A stretch of DNA of 64,000 bases from Phycisphaerae bacterium (GCA_030428945.1 JAUIEC010000002.1:186001-250000), one strand, 5' to 3'. Counted from the stretch's first letter, positions 1 through 10,047 are shown. Made by a program: numbers and translations. The notes: a model not told the origin generated them from the letters alone.

Positions 1-1708
1 ACGCCGCCCAGTCCGTCAGATCCACATCCTCGTCCAGGTCCATGTCCAGCAGCGCGCACGCCGCCGTCGGCACCGGACCGGAGGCACCCGTAAAGCACAC
101 CTGAAACGCGAGGAAGTCGTGCAGGTCATGGTCGCCGTCGATGTCGACGTCGCCCTCGGCCGGCGTGAAGACCCACGCCGTGCCGGCATTGCCGTTGTTG
201 AACGGCGTTCCGAACAGGATCTCGTCCAGGTCGTCTCCGTTCACGTCCCCGGCCGACAGGGAGAAGCCGATCCGCTCCTGGGCGCCACCCTGAATCCGCA
301 GGTCCGTGTCGACATTCGCGAAATAGGTCGCGCCCGCCGCGAACGTCCGGCCGAACAGCACTTCAACCACCCCGTTGATGTTCGGACCGGCAAACCGCTC
401 CGAGGCGGCCAGGTCGTCGATGCCGTCGCCGTTGAAGTCACCCGCCGCGACTTCGGCTCCGAGGTTCTCCTCGAAATCGCCCACCAGCAGGAAGTCCGGC
501 GTCGCGACCGCGTAGTCGATCGTCTGCGTGCCGGTCTGGTACCCGGCGCCGCCCAGCAGGCCGTAGACGAAACCGTCGCCCCGCTGATCGTTGAACGCGC
601 CCGCATCGGCCCCCGGCGCCGCCGAGGCCAGGTCGGTGATCCCGTCGCCGTTGAAGTCGCCCACAACCGCCGCGCTGCCGAGGTTGTCGTCCTCACGGGC
701 ACCCAGCAGCGTGATGTCGGCCGCCACCGACGCCAGGCTGATGCTGCTCGGCCAACTGGCCCGCCCGCGGAAGATGTGCACCGCGCCTTCGGACGTGAAC
801 AGCCCCTGGCCGGCGTATTCGTTCGGCAGGATCAGTTCCTCGATGCCGTCACCGGTCAGGTCGCCGGTCAGGATCGTTGTGCCGAGTTCGTCGAGACTGT
901 CGTCCCCGTCGATTCGCACGTTGTAGTCGCTGCCGACCGCCAGGTTCAGCGTGAAACCGCTCGGGAACGGTCCACCGAACTTGACATACACCCGACCCGC
1001 CTGCGAACCACCCCCGTCCGCCAGGTGCACGCCGAGAATCAGGTCACCGTAGATGTCGTCGTTGATCCGGCCGATCGCCGCGCCCTGCGCATCCAGCCCC
1101 CCGAACAGGTTCGAGCCGCCCATGTCTCCACCGGCCACCGGCCCGAGCACACGCAGGTCCCAGTCGGTACTGATGCTCATGTCGCGCGTCGCGGCGTTGA
1201 AGAAACCGGGGCCGCCAAAGATCAGGTACGCGATCCCGCGCCCCGGTAGCCCGCCGAGGTCCGCGGCCGATGCGCACAGCAGCAGGTCATCCACCAGGTC
1301 GCCGTTGATGTCGCCGGTCGCGATCGAGGCGCCCAGGTTGTCGCCCGCGGCCGCGCCGACGATGACCTGGTCGGCGGCCGTGACCGCCAGGTCCACCGTG
1401 CCCAGCCCGTGGCGACCCGGGCCGCCGCGAAGCACGTAGACTCGACTGAAGATACCCGCCGAGGTCGTCGAGGCGGCCACGATGACCTCGTCGTATCCGT
1501 CGCCGTCCAGATCGCCGGTCGCGATCGGCCGCCCCCAGTCCTGCCCGGAAACCGCGCCGAGGTACCGCGTACCGGCCTCGGCGGCGCTCCGCTGAACGGG
1601 CTGTGCGTGAACCTGGCCCACTCCCAACCCGATCGCCAGCACCCCGGCCAGCAGGTTCCACCCCGTCTTCCACATCCGCACGCCTGAGTCTGTCTGTTGC
1701 TGTTTCAT
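1..1708 (-). CDS. Secreted FG-GAP (integrin-like) repeat protein with dockerin-like C-terminus, 3' end outside window
   Basis: The frame is open from the window edge up to an ATG at 1706-1708, so about 569 residues are visible and the C-terminus is missing. The protein starts MKQQQTDSG and has a hydrophobic stretch (WNLLAGVLAIGLGVG) ending in VHA|Q, a good Sec signal peptide. A second Met at residue 12 could also start it. The body is a run of FG-GAP blades, each with a calcium-type loop such as GDLDGDGYDE, GDFNGDGITD or GDVNGDDLDE, which suggests a beta-propeller. Near the edge GDVDIDGDHDLHDF followed by LDMDLDEDVDLTDW forms an EF-hand/dockerin pair. The likely role is as an extracellular, calcium-stabilised binding or adhesion protein; the ligand is unknown. 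It lies 130 bp beyond the preceding operon and is probably a separate unit. Confidence 0.85.
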   Translation of the reverse strand, partial: MKQQQTDSGVRMWKTGWNLLAGVLAIGLGVGQVHAQPVQRSAAEAGTRYLGAVSGQDWGRPIATGDLDGDGYDEVIVAASTTSAGIFSRVYVLRGGPGRHGLGTVDLAVTAADQVIVGAAAGDNLGASIATGDINGDLVDDLLLCASAADLGGLPGRGIAYLIFGGPGFFNAATRDMSISTDWDLRVLGPVAGGDMGGSNLFGGLDAQGAAIGRINDDIYGDLILGVHLADGGGSQAGRVYVKFGGPFPSGFTLNLAVGSDYNVRIDGDDSLDELGTTILTGDLTGDGIEELILPNEYAGQGLFTSEGAVHIFRGRASWPSSISLASVAADITLLGAREDDNLGSAAVVGDFNGDGITDLASAAPGADAGAFNDQRGDGFVYGLLGGAGYQTGTQTIDYAVATPDFLLVGDFEENLGAEVAAGDFNGDGIDDLAASERFAGPNINGVVEVLFGRTFAAGATYFANVDTDLRIQGGAQERIGFSLSAGDVNGDDLDEILFGTPFNNGNAGTAWVFTPAEGDVDIDGDHDLHDFLAFQVCFTGASGPVPTAACALLDMDLDEDVDLTDWAA

Positions 1709-1838
1709 TACAGCATGATATCGTCTGGGCCGCCTCGGCACCGCCCAACTCGGATGCGGACGCAACGCCTGATAACCGGACAGATCCAGGCACCATCGCG
1801 TCTGTTCCGGCAGGCCGTGTTGCGGTTCGGCTTCCCGG

Positions 1839-3440
1839 TCACGGGCCGAAGCTGAGGTCATAGTACAACCGTCCGCGGGTGCCCTTCGAGAAACTTCGGG
1901 AGGCACGTCGCCAGCGGACGTTGTCGAGGCCCGGTACCGGCGACCAGCTTTGGCGGGGTGGCTTGACGTCGGCGAGGGCCCGGGTGCTGAGCGGCGCCTT
2001 CTGCATGTCACCGCGAAGAACCCGCCGGCGACTCTTTTCCCGCAGTCGTTCGTAGAGCGGCTCGAACGGCATCGCCCACGGCGTCGGCATGCGTTTGTCC
2101 ACCGCGGCCCGGTCCACCGGAATCATCGCGATCAGGTCGTCCATCAGTTCCAGACCGTACGGCGCCCCGTGCGGATCCTCGTCGGTCGGGTTCAGCGAGT
2201 CCCGGCGCAGCGTCGCGTTGTGACTGCCGTGATGGCCGACCTTGTAGAATCGCGTGCGCGCGAACAGATCCTCGATGTCCACCCGGCTGCCGCGCCGCCC
2301 GTACTTCTGCCGGTTCCACGAGAGCCAGTTGCCGACCTGGGCGTCCGCCGCGAACAGCAGGACCGGCCCGTCACCGGCGGGGTCCAGTTCGATCGCCAGC
2401 GCCAGGCTCGTGTTGTTGGTGTCATTCTCGAGGTTCAGTGCCAGGGACTCGACACCCTGCAGCCAGTCCGTGTCGATTCGCCGGTAGCCTTCGGCCTCGT
2501 ACGTGTCTCGCAGGAAGTCGGCCAGCTCGCGGCGCGTCGCGACCGGAGCCTTGATCCGAATCTGCCGACCCTTGAACGCAAACGCGTGCCCCGCTGACTG
2601 CGGGAAAGGGTAGCGCAGGTCGTCCGGCACGGCCGGCCCGTCGGGTCGCAGAACCGCGGGGCTGAGTCCCAGTCCCGGGCTGAGCGCGAACGCGCTGGTC
2701 ACGCCGTCGCGAAGGTAGACCTCCTTGTATTCGTCCCGGCCGCGGACCTTGCTGGGGGCGTCCTTCTTCAGCAGTTTCTCGTCGCGCGGGGGACCGAGGA
2801 TGTGCAGCCGGGCGTGCTTGACGTCCGGCAGGCGGACGCAGTCGCCGGGTTCGAACCAGTCGGGGTCGTCGGCCAGCGCTTCGAGGTGCCGCATGGCGAT
2901 CTCGGTGGACGAGGCCCGGGCGCTCGCCCCGACCGCGCGGCGCGTGACGCCCAATGCCGGCATCTCGGAGAAACTCGCGACGCCGACGACGGCCGGCGGC
3001 CGACTGGCGCGGGCCCGCCTGAGCTTCTCGACCGCGGCGTCGATGATCGCTTCGGCCGTGCCGTGGCGGGCGCGGAGCCGGTCGGCCTGGGTGTCGCCTC
3101 GACGTTCGGTCCAGGCGAACCACGCCTTGTCGATCGTGATCTTTCCGTTGACGAACGGGCTGTTCTTCTGGACGAACCCGGAGAGGTGATCGGCGTGCTG
3201 GTGCGTGGCGATGACCGCGTGCAGGTGTCCGCCGGTGGCGCCGACGATGTCGTCCATCACCTGCCGCAGGCGGTCCGATCCGGACGTCTGCCGCCGGTGG
3301 ACCCCGCAGTCGATCAGCAGATAACGCGGCCCCCTGGCCGTACCGAACGCGATCAGGAAACTGTCGCCCAGGCCCTGGCGATACAGGCGGACAATCGTCT
3401 CGCCCTCGGCCGGCGCGAGCGGGGAAATCGTCGTGGCCAT
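1839..3440 (-). CDS. MBL-fold metallohydrolase, ComEC-like
   Basis: This is a 533-residue protein. The N-terminal part (about residues 15-90) shows the metallo-beta-lactamase core, with LIDCG followed by the metal-binding signature THQHADH (H80, H82, D84, H85). Near the C-terminus KVGHHGSHNA supplies the further histidines seen in the hydrolase domain of ComEC-type proteins. No signal peptide or membrane segment is visible. The middle (about residues 110-330) is a large insertion with no family I recognise. The ATG overlaps the upstream metalloprotease stop by one base (TGATG), so translation is probably coupled. The frame extends far upstream into that gene, but those residues belong to another reading frame and were excluded. 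The substrate is unknown; phosphodiester or lactone chemistry would both fit. It is last in the four-gene operon. Confidence 0.85.
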   Translation of the reverse strand: MATTISPLAPAEGETIVRLYRQGLGDSFLIAFGTARGPRYLLIDCGVHRRQTSGSDRLRQVMDDIVGATGGHLHAVIATHQHADHLSGFVQKNSPFVNGKITIDKAWFAWTERRGDTQADRLRARHGTAEAIIDAAVEKLRRARASRPPAVVGVASFSEMPALGVTRRAVGASARASSTEIAMRHLEALADDPDWFEPGDCVRLPDVKHARLHILGPPRDEKLLKKDAPSKVRGRDEYKEVYLRDGVTSAFALSPGLGLSPAVLRPDGPAVPDDLRYPFPQSAGHAFAFKGRQIRIKAPVATRRELADFLRDTYEAEGYRRIDTDWLQGVESLALNLENDTNNTSLALAIELDPAGDGPVLLFAADAQVGNWLSWNRQKYGRRGSRVDIEDLFARTRFYKVGHHGSHNATLRRDSLNPTDEDPHGAPYGLELMDDLIAMIPVDRAAVDKRMPTPWAMPFEPLYERLREKSRRRVLRGDMQKAPLSTRALADVKPPRQSWSPVPGLDNVRWRRASRSFSKGTRGRLYYDLSFGP

Positions 3441-5548
3441 CAATAACCCTCCCGTTCGACGAGTTCGCGGTGCGACAGCGCGAACGGTTCGGCCGCACGC
3501 CGCCGGGCGTCGGGGTCGAGTCCGTACCGCTCGCGGGCCGCGTAGCCAAGCCGCCGCTCCTCGTTTCGAAAGAAGTCGACGCTGCGTTCCGGCCGGGCCG
3601 TGCTGAGGATGCTCTTGACGATCGAGTAGTGCACCCGTCCGCTGTGGGCATCGATGTGCAGCACGCAGCCGCCGCGGTGGCGAAAGCTCTCGTCGCGCGC
3701 ACGGGCCGCGCGGAGCGGATCGTCGAGCAGGCGGCTCTCGGACTGCGTCAGGCTGATGATCAGTTCCACCCGGCTGCTGCCGATCTGGTCCGGGCGAATC
3801 GTCGGGCGGAGACCGTGGACCTCCAGCGGCGGACCGGACTGCAGGTCCAGCCCCAGCACCCAGGCGATCTCGCTCCGCCGACGCGGGTTCTCCGCGCACA
3901 ACGCGGCCCCGCGCCCGCTGATCCACTTCTGCAGAATCTGCCGGAAGAGTCGCTCGACATGAAACCGCGCCCGGCGGCGGTCCGGCCTGGTGGTCGTGCC
4001 GGTCGGTTCGGTGATCCGCGAGGTCAGGTCCATGAATCGGGCGGCGGCGCTGTCGAAGTCATTCTGCCGCAGCGCGCTGAACACCTGCGCCTGCAGTCGG
4101 CGGGCCACCGAGCGCGGCGTTTCGAGCGCCTGCTGCAGTGCCTCGGGCGCGTCGTAGGTGTAGGCCATCGCCCGCAGCACTTCCGCGGGAGGGAGAATCG
4201 CGCGGAGCAGTTGTTCCTGCCCGCGACTGGGCGGCCGCCAGCGGAGGGTCTCTTCGGCCAGCGTGCGTACGTCGAGCGGCAGGATCCCGCGCTCGCGGAA
4301 TCCGTCGATGAACGCCAGGCGGTTGCGCTGCGTGTCATCCGGGTAGTACTCGGCGTCGGCCGTGATCAGCGCCCGCAGGTAATCACCGAAGGTGACGTCG
4401 ACGGGCGGGAGGTAGTCCACCGCCCGCATGCAGATGCGCAGGACTCGATCGGCCGTTGTGACCGCCTCCTGCGCCAGGCGGCCAACCAGGTCGGGGTGCA
4501 GATCGCCGTCGGGCAGGATGCCGGTTCCGCCCGTGGCGATCCGCCGCAGGTCCTCGATCCGCGCGTCGTAGATGCGGACGAACGCGCCGAAGACGGCCGC
4601 CACGAGGATCGCGCCGCGTTCGTGCGGTGAGCGCGTGCGGTGCAGCAGCGTCGGGTCGGGCGGCGCGGGGGTACCGTCGGCCAGGAACCCGCCGAGCGCG
4701 TTGCGGAGGGCCGAACCGCGGTCGGTCGCCCGGGCGAACTGCGTGGCCAGGCGGGCCAGCAGGCTGTCGGTCCGCAGGTTGCCGCGCGTTCGCTGAATCT
4801 GGTCTTCAAGCAACCCGGGCAGCGTGAAGTGCTGGAAGATCGCGACGATGTCGGCGAAGCCTTCGTGGAAGGCCAGCATGTCCGGGTTCGTCGCCTCGAG
4901 CAGGCGCGGGTGGATGCCGTCGAGAATCGCGTGCGTCATCTCGTGCGCGATGATGTCGTGCGACAGGCAGGTGAAGACGTAGCCGCCCGGCAGTTCCTCG
5001 CGCGGATCGTGCGTGACGGCCGTGAAGTAGCCGAACAGCAGGGCCCGCTTGTCAGGCGAGTAGTAGGCGTTCTGATCACGCAGGGCGTGCGGATAGATCC
5101 GCAGGCGCGGGACGTAGCGCTGGTCGGCATCCGCCAGCCAGCGGCCTTGATCATCGGCCGCCCGCTCGGACCACATCACCTCGCGCCCGAGGACCCGCTC
5201 GAAGTTCTTGATCGTCATCATCGCGACCGCGTAGACCATCTGCTGGTGGAACTGCGGGTTGCCGGTCGAGGGCTCGTGGCCGTCACGCAGAAACAGCCGC
5301 TGGTCATCGAGTGCGACCGGGGGATAGATCCGGGCGCTGGCCGGATCGATGTCGACGATTTCGAGGTATTCGCCGACCGGGCCGGGGGCCAGGTCCTCCC
5401 AGGGAATCGCGATCGTCGTCCGGCTGATCGACGCCATCTCGAACCGGCTGTCGAGAGCCGGATCCAGCGAGAACACCCGCAGCCGTCGCATCGCGGGTCT
5501 CTCGCCGGCGACGACGATGCTCGCGGACCGTGCCCGTTGCCTGGCCAT
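3440..5548 (-). CDS. Gluzincin-like HExxH zinc metalloprotease, large
   Basis: This 702-residue protein carries HEMTHAILDG with the zinc ligands H202 and H206 and catalytic E203. HEGFADIVA follows about 23 residues later (E229), the spacing of the third ligand in gluzincins. No signal peptide is visible, so it may act in the cytoplasm or leave by a non-Sec route. Residues 300-700 have no family I recognise. The start is supported by GGGAG seven bases before the ATG. The gene lies 15 bp after the patatin gene and overlaps the MBL gene by one base, so the three are very likely co-translated. The protease call rests on the motif and its spacing; the target is unknown. Confidence 0.8.
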   Translation of the reverse strand: MARQRARSASIVVAGERPAMRRLRVFSLDPALDSRFEMASISRTTIAIPWEDLAPGPVGEYLEIVDIDPASARIYPPVALDDQRLFLRDGHEPSTGNPQFHQQMVYAVAMMTIKNFERVLGREVMWSERAADDQGRWLADADQRYVPRLRIYPHALRDQNAYYSPDKRALLFGYFTAVTHDPREELPGGYVFTCLSHDIIAHEMTHAILDGIHPRLLEATNPDMLAFHEGFADIVAIFQHFTLPGLLEDQIQRTRGNLRTDSLLARLATQFARATDRGSALRNALGGFLADGTPAPPDPTLLHRTRSPHERGAILVAAVFGAFVRIYDARIEDLRRIATGGTGILPDGDLHPDLVGRLAQEAVTTADRVLRICMRAVDYLPPVDVTFGDYLRALITADAEYYPDDTQRNRLAFIDGFRERGILPLDVRTLAEETLRWRPPSRGQEQLLRAILPPAEVLRAMAYTYDAPEALQQALETPRSVARRLQAQVFSALRQNDFDSAAARFMDLTSRITEPTGTTTRPDRRRARFHVERLFRQILQKWISGRGAALCAENPRRRSEIAWVLGLDLQSGPPLEVHGLRPTIRPDQIGSSRVELIISLTQSESRLLDDPLRAARARDESFRHRGGCVLHIDAHSGRVHYSIVKSILSTARPERSVDFFRNEERRLGYAARERYGLDPDARRRAAEPFALSHRELVEREGY

Positions 5549-5563
5549 TGCAGTTCTCCCGAC

Positions 5564-6763
5564 TCAGTCGCCATCCGGCGCGGCGAACGGCAGCCCCCGG
5601 GCCGCCTGCAGCCGCAACTGGTGTTCCTCGTAAAGATGAGCCGCCGCCCAGCGCTGCAGCGCAGCACAGCAGACCACGTAGCCCCAGTTCACCAGGACGC
5701 GCTGCATGCCGCGGTCGATCGCCCGCAGACGCGTCTCGAACGTCCGCACGCGATCCAGGTACGGCCGCCACGCGGCACTGGTCGCAAGTCCGAACGTGTC
5801 CGCCGCCGCGATCGCGCTGGTCAGTCCCCAGTAGGCCCCGCCGCGCCCGTCCGATTCCTGCCGCGCGTGGCGCTGGTAAGCGGCCAGCAGCAGGCGCTTG
5901 CGGAGGGCGATCACCTGGTTCTGCATCAGTTCGAGCACCCGGGCCGTGTGCCGCAGGTAATCGTCGGACGGGTCGGCCTGGCTGGCGAACCCGCGGCCGG
6001 CATCGCTGACCAGGACGGTCCCGTAGCGCTTGAAGACCGTCTCGAGCCCGAGGTTGTCGTAGACACCACCGTCGGTCAGCTCCACGTCGGTCGTGAACGG
6101 AACCCGACCGAGTTCGTAGCGCTCCGCCGGCGGGTCGTCCAGGTTCAGGAAACACGGCGACAGCACCGGCGGAAAGGCACTCGACGCGGCCACCGCCAGC
6201 GAGAGCCTGACTTCGGGATCGTTCCAGCGCCCGACCCGGTAGTCCGCCATGTACGGACGGCTGAAACGCCACAGGGCCCCGCTCTGCACGTTCGCCGCGT
6301 TGATCACGAAGCGCGGACCCTCCGCGTCGGCCGGCAGGTCGCGGAGCGTCGCGTCGCGGAACAGGTGCTGGTCATAGGCCGCGGCCAGCCGCTCGGAAAC
6401 GGTGATGCCCGGCAGCCAGCTTGCCAGCACCGAACCGACGTCGATCGAGCGCGACGCCATGCCCAGCAGGGGGGCGATCACTTCCGCTTCAAGGTTGTCG
6501 GCCACGTCACCGGTGAATCGCAGGCGCGTCCAGCGCAGGCCGAGCCGGGCCGCCGTCAGCGACCCGCCCGAGACGCTCGAGACACGCGTCAGGTGCGGCA
6601 GCAGTCCGGCCTCGTTCAGACGCCAGACCGCACCGGCGTGGAACAGCATCGCCCGGTAACCGCCGCCCGAAAGGCACAGGCCGATGCCTTTCTCGACCGG
6701 CCGGCCGGCGTCGCCGGGAATGTAGTGCACCGGCGAGACGTTGGCGTGCGGGTTCTCGGGCAT
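5564..6763 (-). CDS. Patatin/cPLA2-like phospholipase
   Basis: This 399-residue protein has the elements of a patatin hydrolase. LCLSGGGYRAMLFHAG (residues 29-44) supplies the glycine-rich oxyanion hole, SSVSGGS supplies the nucleophile Ser65, and DGGVYDNLG supplies the Asp231-Gly232 of the Ser-Asp dyad. The nucleophile elbow reads S-V-S-G-G rather than the plant-type G-x-S-x-G, closer to the cPLA2 form. The expected reaction is acyl-ester hydrolysis of phospholipids. There is no signal peptide. The ATG has AGGA eight bases upstream and lies 22 bp after the lipoprotein gene. In bacteria such enzymes occur as secreted toxins, defence effectors and housekeeping lipases; the operon context does not settle which. 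Confidence 0.9.
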   Translation of the reverse strand: MPENPHANVSPVHYIPGDAGRPVEKGIGLCLSGGGYRAMLFHAGAVWRLNEAGLLPHLTRVSSVSGGSLTAARLGLRWTRLRFTGDVADNLEAEVIAPLLGMASRSIDVGSVLASWLPGITVSERLAAAYDQHLFRDATLRDLPADAEGPRFVINAANVQSGALWRFSRPYMADYRVGRWNDPEVRLSLAVAASSAFPPVLSPCFLNLDDPPAERYELGRVPFTTDVELTDGGVYDNLGLETVFKRYGTVLVSDAGRGFASQADPSDDYLRHTARVLELMQNQVIALRKRLLLAAYQRHARQESDGRGGAYWGLTSAIAAADTFGLATSAAWRPYLDRVRTFETRLRAIDRGMQRVLVNWGYVVCCAALQRWAAAHLYEEHQLRLQAARGLPFAAPDGD

Positions 6764-6785
6764 GGCTGCTGTCCTGTGTCAGCGG

Positions 6786-9700
6786 TCAGCGCTTGATGAT
6801 CAGCCGGCCGGCGACATCCATCACCAGGCGCGACCCGCTGTCGAGCGTCAACTCCAGTTCGACCCGCTGCACTTCGACGGCGGGATTCTCGAATGCGCCG
6901 GCATCGGCCGGCGCCCACTCGACGACGTTGTTCTTGACGGTCCGCCGCAGCGGATCCTGGGCGACGACCTGTCCGTTCTCGCCGACGACGGCCTTCAGCA
7001 CGACCGGCTTGGTAGTCGCCTGGTTCTGGCCGCCGGTGGGGTGAATCCGGATGACGGCCGACTGGACGCCGGCGATCGGGCGGGACAGGGCGATCCGGAC
7101 GATCTGGTCCGACTCGTTGGTCGACCTGGGATCGATCTGCAGGGCTCCGCCGGCGAAGGATGCCCGACGGCGGGCCGACTCGTCCCGCTCGCGCGGCGGC
7201 GGCAGGTTCGAATGGTACGCGAAGGTCACTTCGGCCGAGGCGGTGTGTGCGCCGTTGGTCACGACGACATCGGCCGACCGAAGCGCGTTCAGATCGGGAT
7301 CGGCCAGCGCCGCCCGGTCGACATCGGCAACCCACGGCGGCATCACCACCCGCAGCACGGTCGGCGAAAGACGCGTCGCATTGACCGACCGGCCACCGAT
7401 GCTGACCGCGAACCCGCCCGAAAACGGAGTGCCCTGTTTGGCTGTGATGAACAGCGTGTTGGGCTGATCGAGCCAGGCGGTCTTCGGCTCCACGCTGATC
7501 TCGAAGTCGGCGGTGTTCTTCGGTACCTCGAACCCGGGCAGCGCAAAGACCGCGGTCGTCCCGAGACCATGCCCGGCCAGGTAGGTCGTGCGGTTGCGAA
7601 GCGCCCGCAGTTCATACTTGTGTTTGTTTCGATACTGCTGCTTCTCCTCGGTGAGTGGCTTTTTGGCATTGACTTCGTACTCGGCGCGCGCCAGATCAAG
7701 CCGACGTGCGCGACCGATCACCTCGGTCTCGGTCAGCCGCGGCGTCAGGGCATCCGAGATGGTCCGTCCGAGCAGGTAGTTGTCCGCCGCCAGATCGGGT
7801 GCCCGCATCCAGCGGTGCGTCTGGTGCCAGACACAGTGCGTCGCCTCGGTCTGCTGGTCCAGCCCCTCCTCGATGGCCTCCTCGTACGTGATTGGATCCC
7901 CGTCCGCCTTGCTCCAAGGTGCGACCTCGCTCAACTTACGTTCTTTGTCCACCGGTATTCTCGGCTGTTGCGCAAACGCCTGTCGGGCGTCTGCAACGCT
8001 CCTCCTGGCTTCTTTGCTCGTCGTTTGATAGCTGCGCTCATCCACGACCACCATGATCATCACCGGGAAGGTCTGCGGCTGCAGGTTGAAGGCCGGGGAC
8101 GTGTTCAGACTGGTCGGGTCCTGCTGGGCGACGACCCGCGGCGAGAACGTGAAGCCGAGGTGTCGACCGTTGCTGTAGCTCGTCACCGTGTTGAGTCCGG
8201 TCAGCGTCTCGATGTCCTGCTGCCGCGATCGAGCGTAGTCCAGGAAGACCTTCGCCGCGGCCGGATAGCCGCTGACGGCCAGTTGCATCGCGGTCGTGAA
8301 CATCTGCCGGCGGCTGGTCCGCAGGTTCAGCACCTGCCCGTCGACGAACGGGAACACCGAGAAGACCGTCGGCTCCTGCGGCGGGTAGGGCACGTACACC
8401 CTCCCCGACTTGCCCAGGTTGCCGAGCGTCATGTACAGGTCCACCTGCGCGTTGTAACCCTTGTAGGTCCACTTGCCCGGCACGACGTTGACCGACGCCA
8501 TGCACAGGTAGACCTTCTTGTTCGGGGCGTTGTCACGCGGGTACGTCAGCCAGCGGAGCATCTCCAGCGTCATCTTGTCACTGGCCGACAGCAGCAGCAG
8601 TTGCCTCAGGTTCAGCTCCGGGTTCACGTCCGGGTTGGCCTGGAAGTCGCGCAGACCAAGCCTGTCCGCCCGCGCCAGCGACAACCGTCGCTTGGGATCG
8701 ATGTCCGGGGCCGTCAGGATCTTCTGCGGCGCGTTCGGCGCCGCCGGCTTCTGCGGACCGCTTAGTGTCACGCCCGCGACGCTCGAGGCCGCCCGGGCTT
8801 GGTTGACCGCCTTCTCCAGCTCCGCGACCAGCGGCGGTGCTGCGATCGGCGTCCCCTCCTGGGTCGCCGCCAGGATCGGGTCCAGCAGCGCCAGTCGCGC
8901 CGCGGGCGTGCCGTCCGGATCCGGCTTGTTGTCCTTCACCCCCGTTACGCCCGGCAGCCGGTTGAGCGTCTCGGTCGCCTGGGCCTTCAGCGTGTTCGCC
9001 TTGCCGAGTACCGCGTTGGCCGCCTCCGTCGCGCCGGAGAACTGCTCCAGCGTCGCCTGTCCCTCGATCCGCACCTCGGCCGGCAGCGTCGCGAACTTGG
9101 CCTGCGCGGCCGCCACCGCCCCGGCCGCCTTGTCGGCCCCGTCCCGGGCGTACGACCCGACCAGTTTCGCCGCCGTCAGGGCATCGCCGACCGCGGCCGT
9201 GACCCGTGCGGCCGCTTCCCGCTTGCGCTTGCCCTCCGCCTCGAGCGTGGCGACCGCCTGCTGGTACTCCTGGGTCGCCGCCGTATCGCTCGGATCGGGC
9301 GGAGTGCCCTCTGCCTTGGCGCGAACCGCTTCCGCCTTTGCGATGGCGTCCTTGAAGTCGGCCAGCGCCACCTGGGCCTCGGTCTGCTTGGCCCGGATCA
9401 TCGCCAACTGCTCGGCCGCCGCCTGCGCCAGGCCCAGCCCCGCGTCGGACGCGGCGGCCGGAACCGCGGACTGCGAACCGGTCGCGAGCGTTCCGGTGGC
9501 CCCGGTGTCGTCGTCCTGCTGGTCGATGCCGGCCCGCTTGTTGAGGGTCCCGAGGACCGGGGCGAGCAGGGCCTGCTGTTCCTCCGGCAGGCTGCCGAGC
9601 AGTCCCTTGAAGGCAGCCGCCTGCAGTTGCGTCCTGAGTTGTTTGAGCAGGCCCGGGTCGGTCGTCGAGCTCATCTGGTTCAGCAGGTTGGCGACCAGTT

Positions 9701-9983
9701 CGGCCTGCACGCTGATCTGCGCGTCCAGCGAATCGAACTGGCTGATGTTGGAGAAGCCCTCGATCCGGTTCCGGCGGAAGATCTCTTCGCCCGACAGGTC
9801 CAGGTCGAGTTCGAACCGCGGGTCGGGTTCGATCAGCGTCGCGCCGGAGAGCGAGACGGTTCCCCAACGGTCGAGGCTGCCGGCCACGTAATCCAGGTGC
9901 ATGTTGGCGCAACCCAACATCAGCAACAGGCCCGAAAGCAATCCATACACCGCCATCCGCCCACGCCGCTGCCCAGCTCGCAT
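6786..9983 (-). CDS. Large lipoprotein with Ala-rich region and IPT-like domain, function unknown
   Basis: The protein is 1,065 residues long. The start ATG at 9981-9983 has AGGAG eight bases upstream. The frame continues upstream only because the GGGAACA repeat there lacks stops, so that extension was discarded. The N-terminus is basic, then hydrophobic, then LMLGC, a lipobox for lipidation of the Cys. Residues of roughly 70-400 are rich in Ala, Glu, Lys and Gln and look helical or coiled-coil. Around residues 830-960 a beta-rich stretch (ending in VVTNGAHTASAEVTFAY) resembles an IPT/TIG immunoglobulin-like fold. The rest is not recognisable. As first gene of the operon with lipase, protease and MBL hydrolase, it may be the envelope anchor or delivery component. 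That role is inference. Confidence 0.85.
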   Translation of the reverse strand: MRAGQRRGRMAVYGLLSGLLLMLGCANMHLDYVAGSLDRWGTVSLSGATLIEPDPRFELDLDLSGEEIFRRNRIEGFSNISQFDSLDAQISVQAELVANLLNQMSSTTDPGLLKQLRTQLQAAAFKGLLGSLPEEQQALLAPVLGTLNKRAGIDQQDDDTGATGTLATGSQSAVPAAASDAGLGLAQAAAEQLAMIRAKQTEAQVALADFKDAIAKAEAVRAKAEGTPPDPSDTAATQEYQQAVATLEAEGKRKREAAARVTAAVGDALTAAKLVGSYARDGADKAAGAVAAAQAKFATLPAEVRIEGQATLEQFSGATEAANAVLGKANTLKAQATETLNRLPGVTGVKDNKPDPDGTPAARLALLDPILAATQEGTPIAAPPLVAELEKAVNQARAASSVAGVTLSGPQKPAAPNAPQKILTAPDIDPKRRLSLARADRLGLRDFQANPDVNPELNLRQLLLLSASDKMTLEMLRWLTYPRDNAPNKKVYLCMASVNVVPGKWTYKGYNAQVDLYMTLGNLGKSGRVYVPYPPQEPTVFSVFPFVDGQVLNLRTSRRQMFTTAMQLAVSGYPAAAKVFLDYARSRQQDIETLTGLNTVTSYSNGRHLGFTFSPRVVAQQDPTSLNTSPAFNLQPQTFPVMIMVVVDERSYQTTSKEARRSVADARQAFAQQPRIPVDKERKLSEVAPWSKADGDPITYEEAIEEGLDQQTEATHCVWHQTHRWMRAPDLAADNYLLGRTISDALTPRLTETEVIGRARRLDLARAEYEVNAKKPLTEEKQQYRNKHKYELRALRNRTTYLAGHGLGTTAVFALPGFEVPKNTADFEISVEPKTAWLDQPNTLFITAKQGTPFSGGFAVSIGGRSVNATRLSPTVLRVVMPPWVADVDRAALADPDLNALRSADVVVTNGAHTASAEVTFAYHSNLPPPRERDESARRRASFAGGALQIDPRSTNESDQIVRIALSRPIAGVQSAVIRIHPTGGQNQATTKPVVLKAVVGENGQVVAQDPLRRTVKNNVVEWAPADAGAFENPAVEVQRVELELTLDSGSRLVMDVAGRLIIKR

Positions 9984-10047
9984 AGGTAAATCTCCTATTC
10001 CAAACAGGAGATTATCGGCTCTCGGTCTTGGTGCAAGGTTTTTTGTA

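Noticed and set aside
4640..8765. Long plus-strand frames opposite the metalloprotease, patatin and lipoprotein genes
   Set aside because: No signal peptides, motifs or ribosome sites. The minus strand carries recognisable families with proper spacing.
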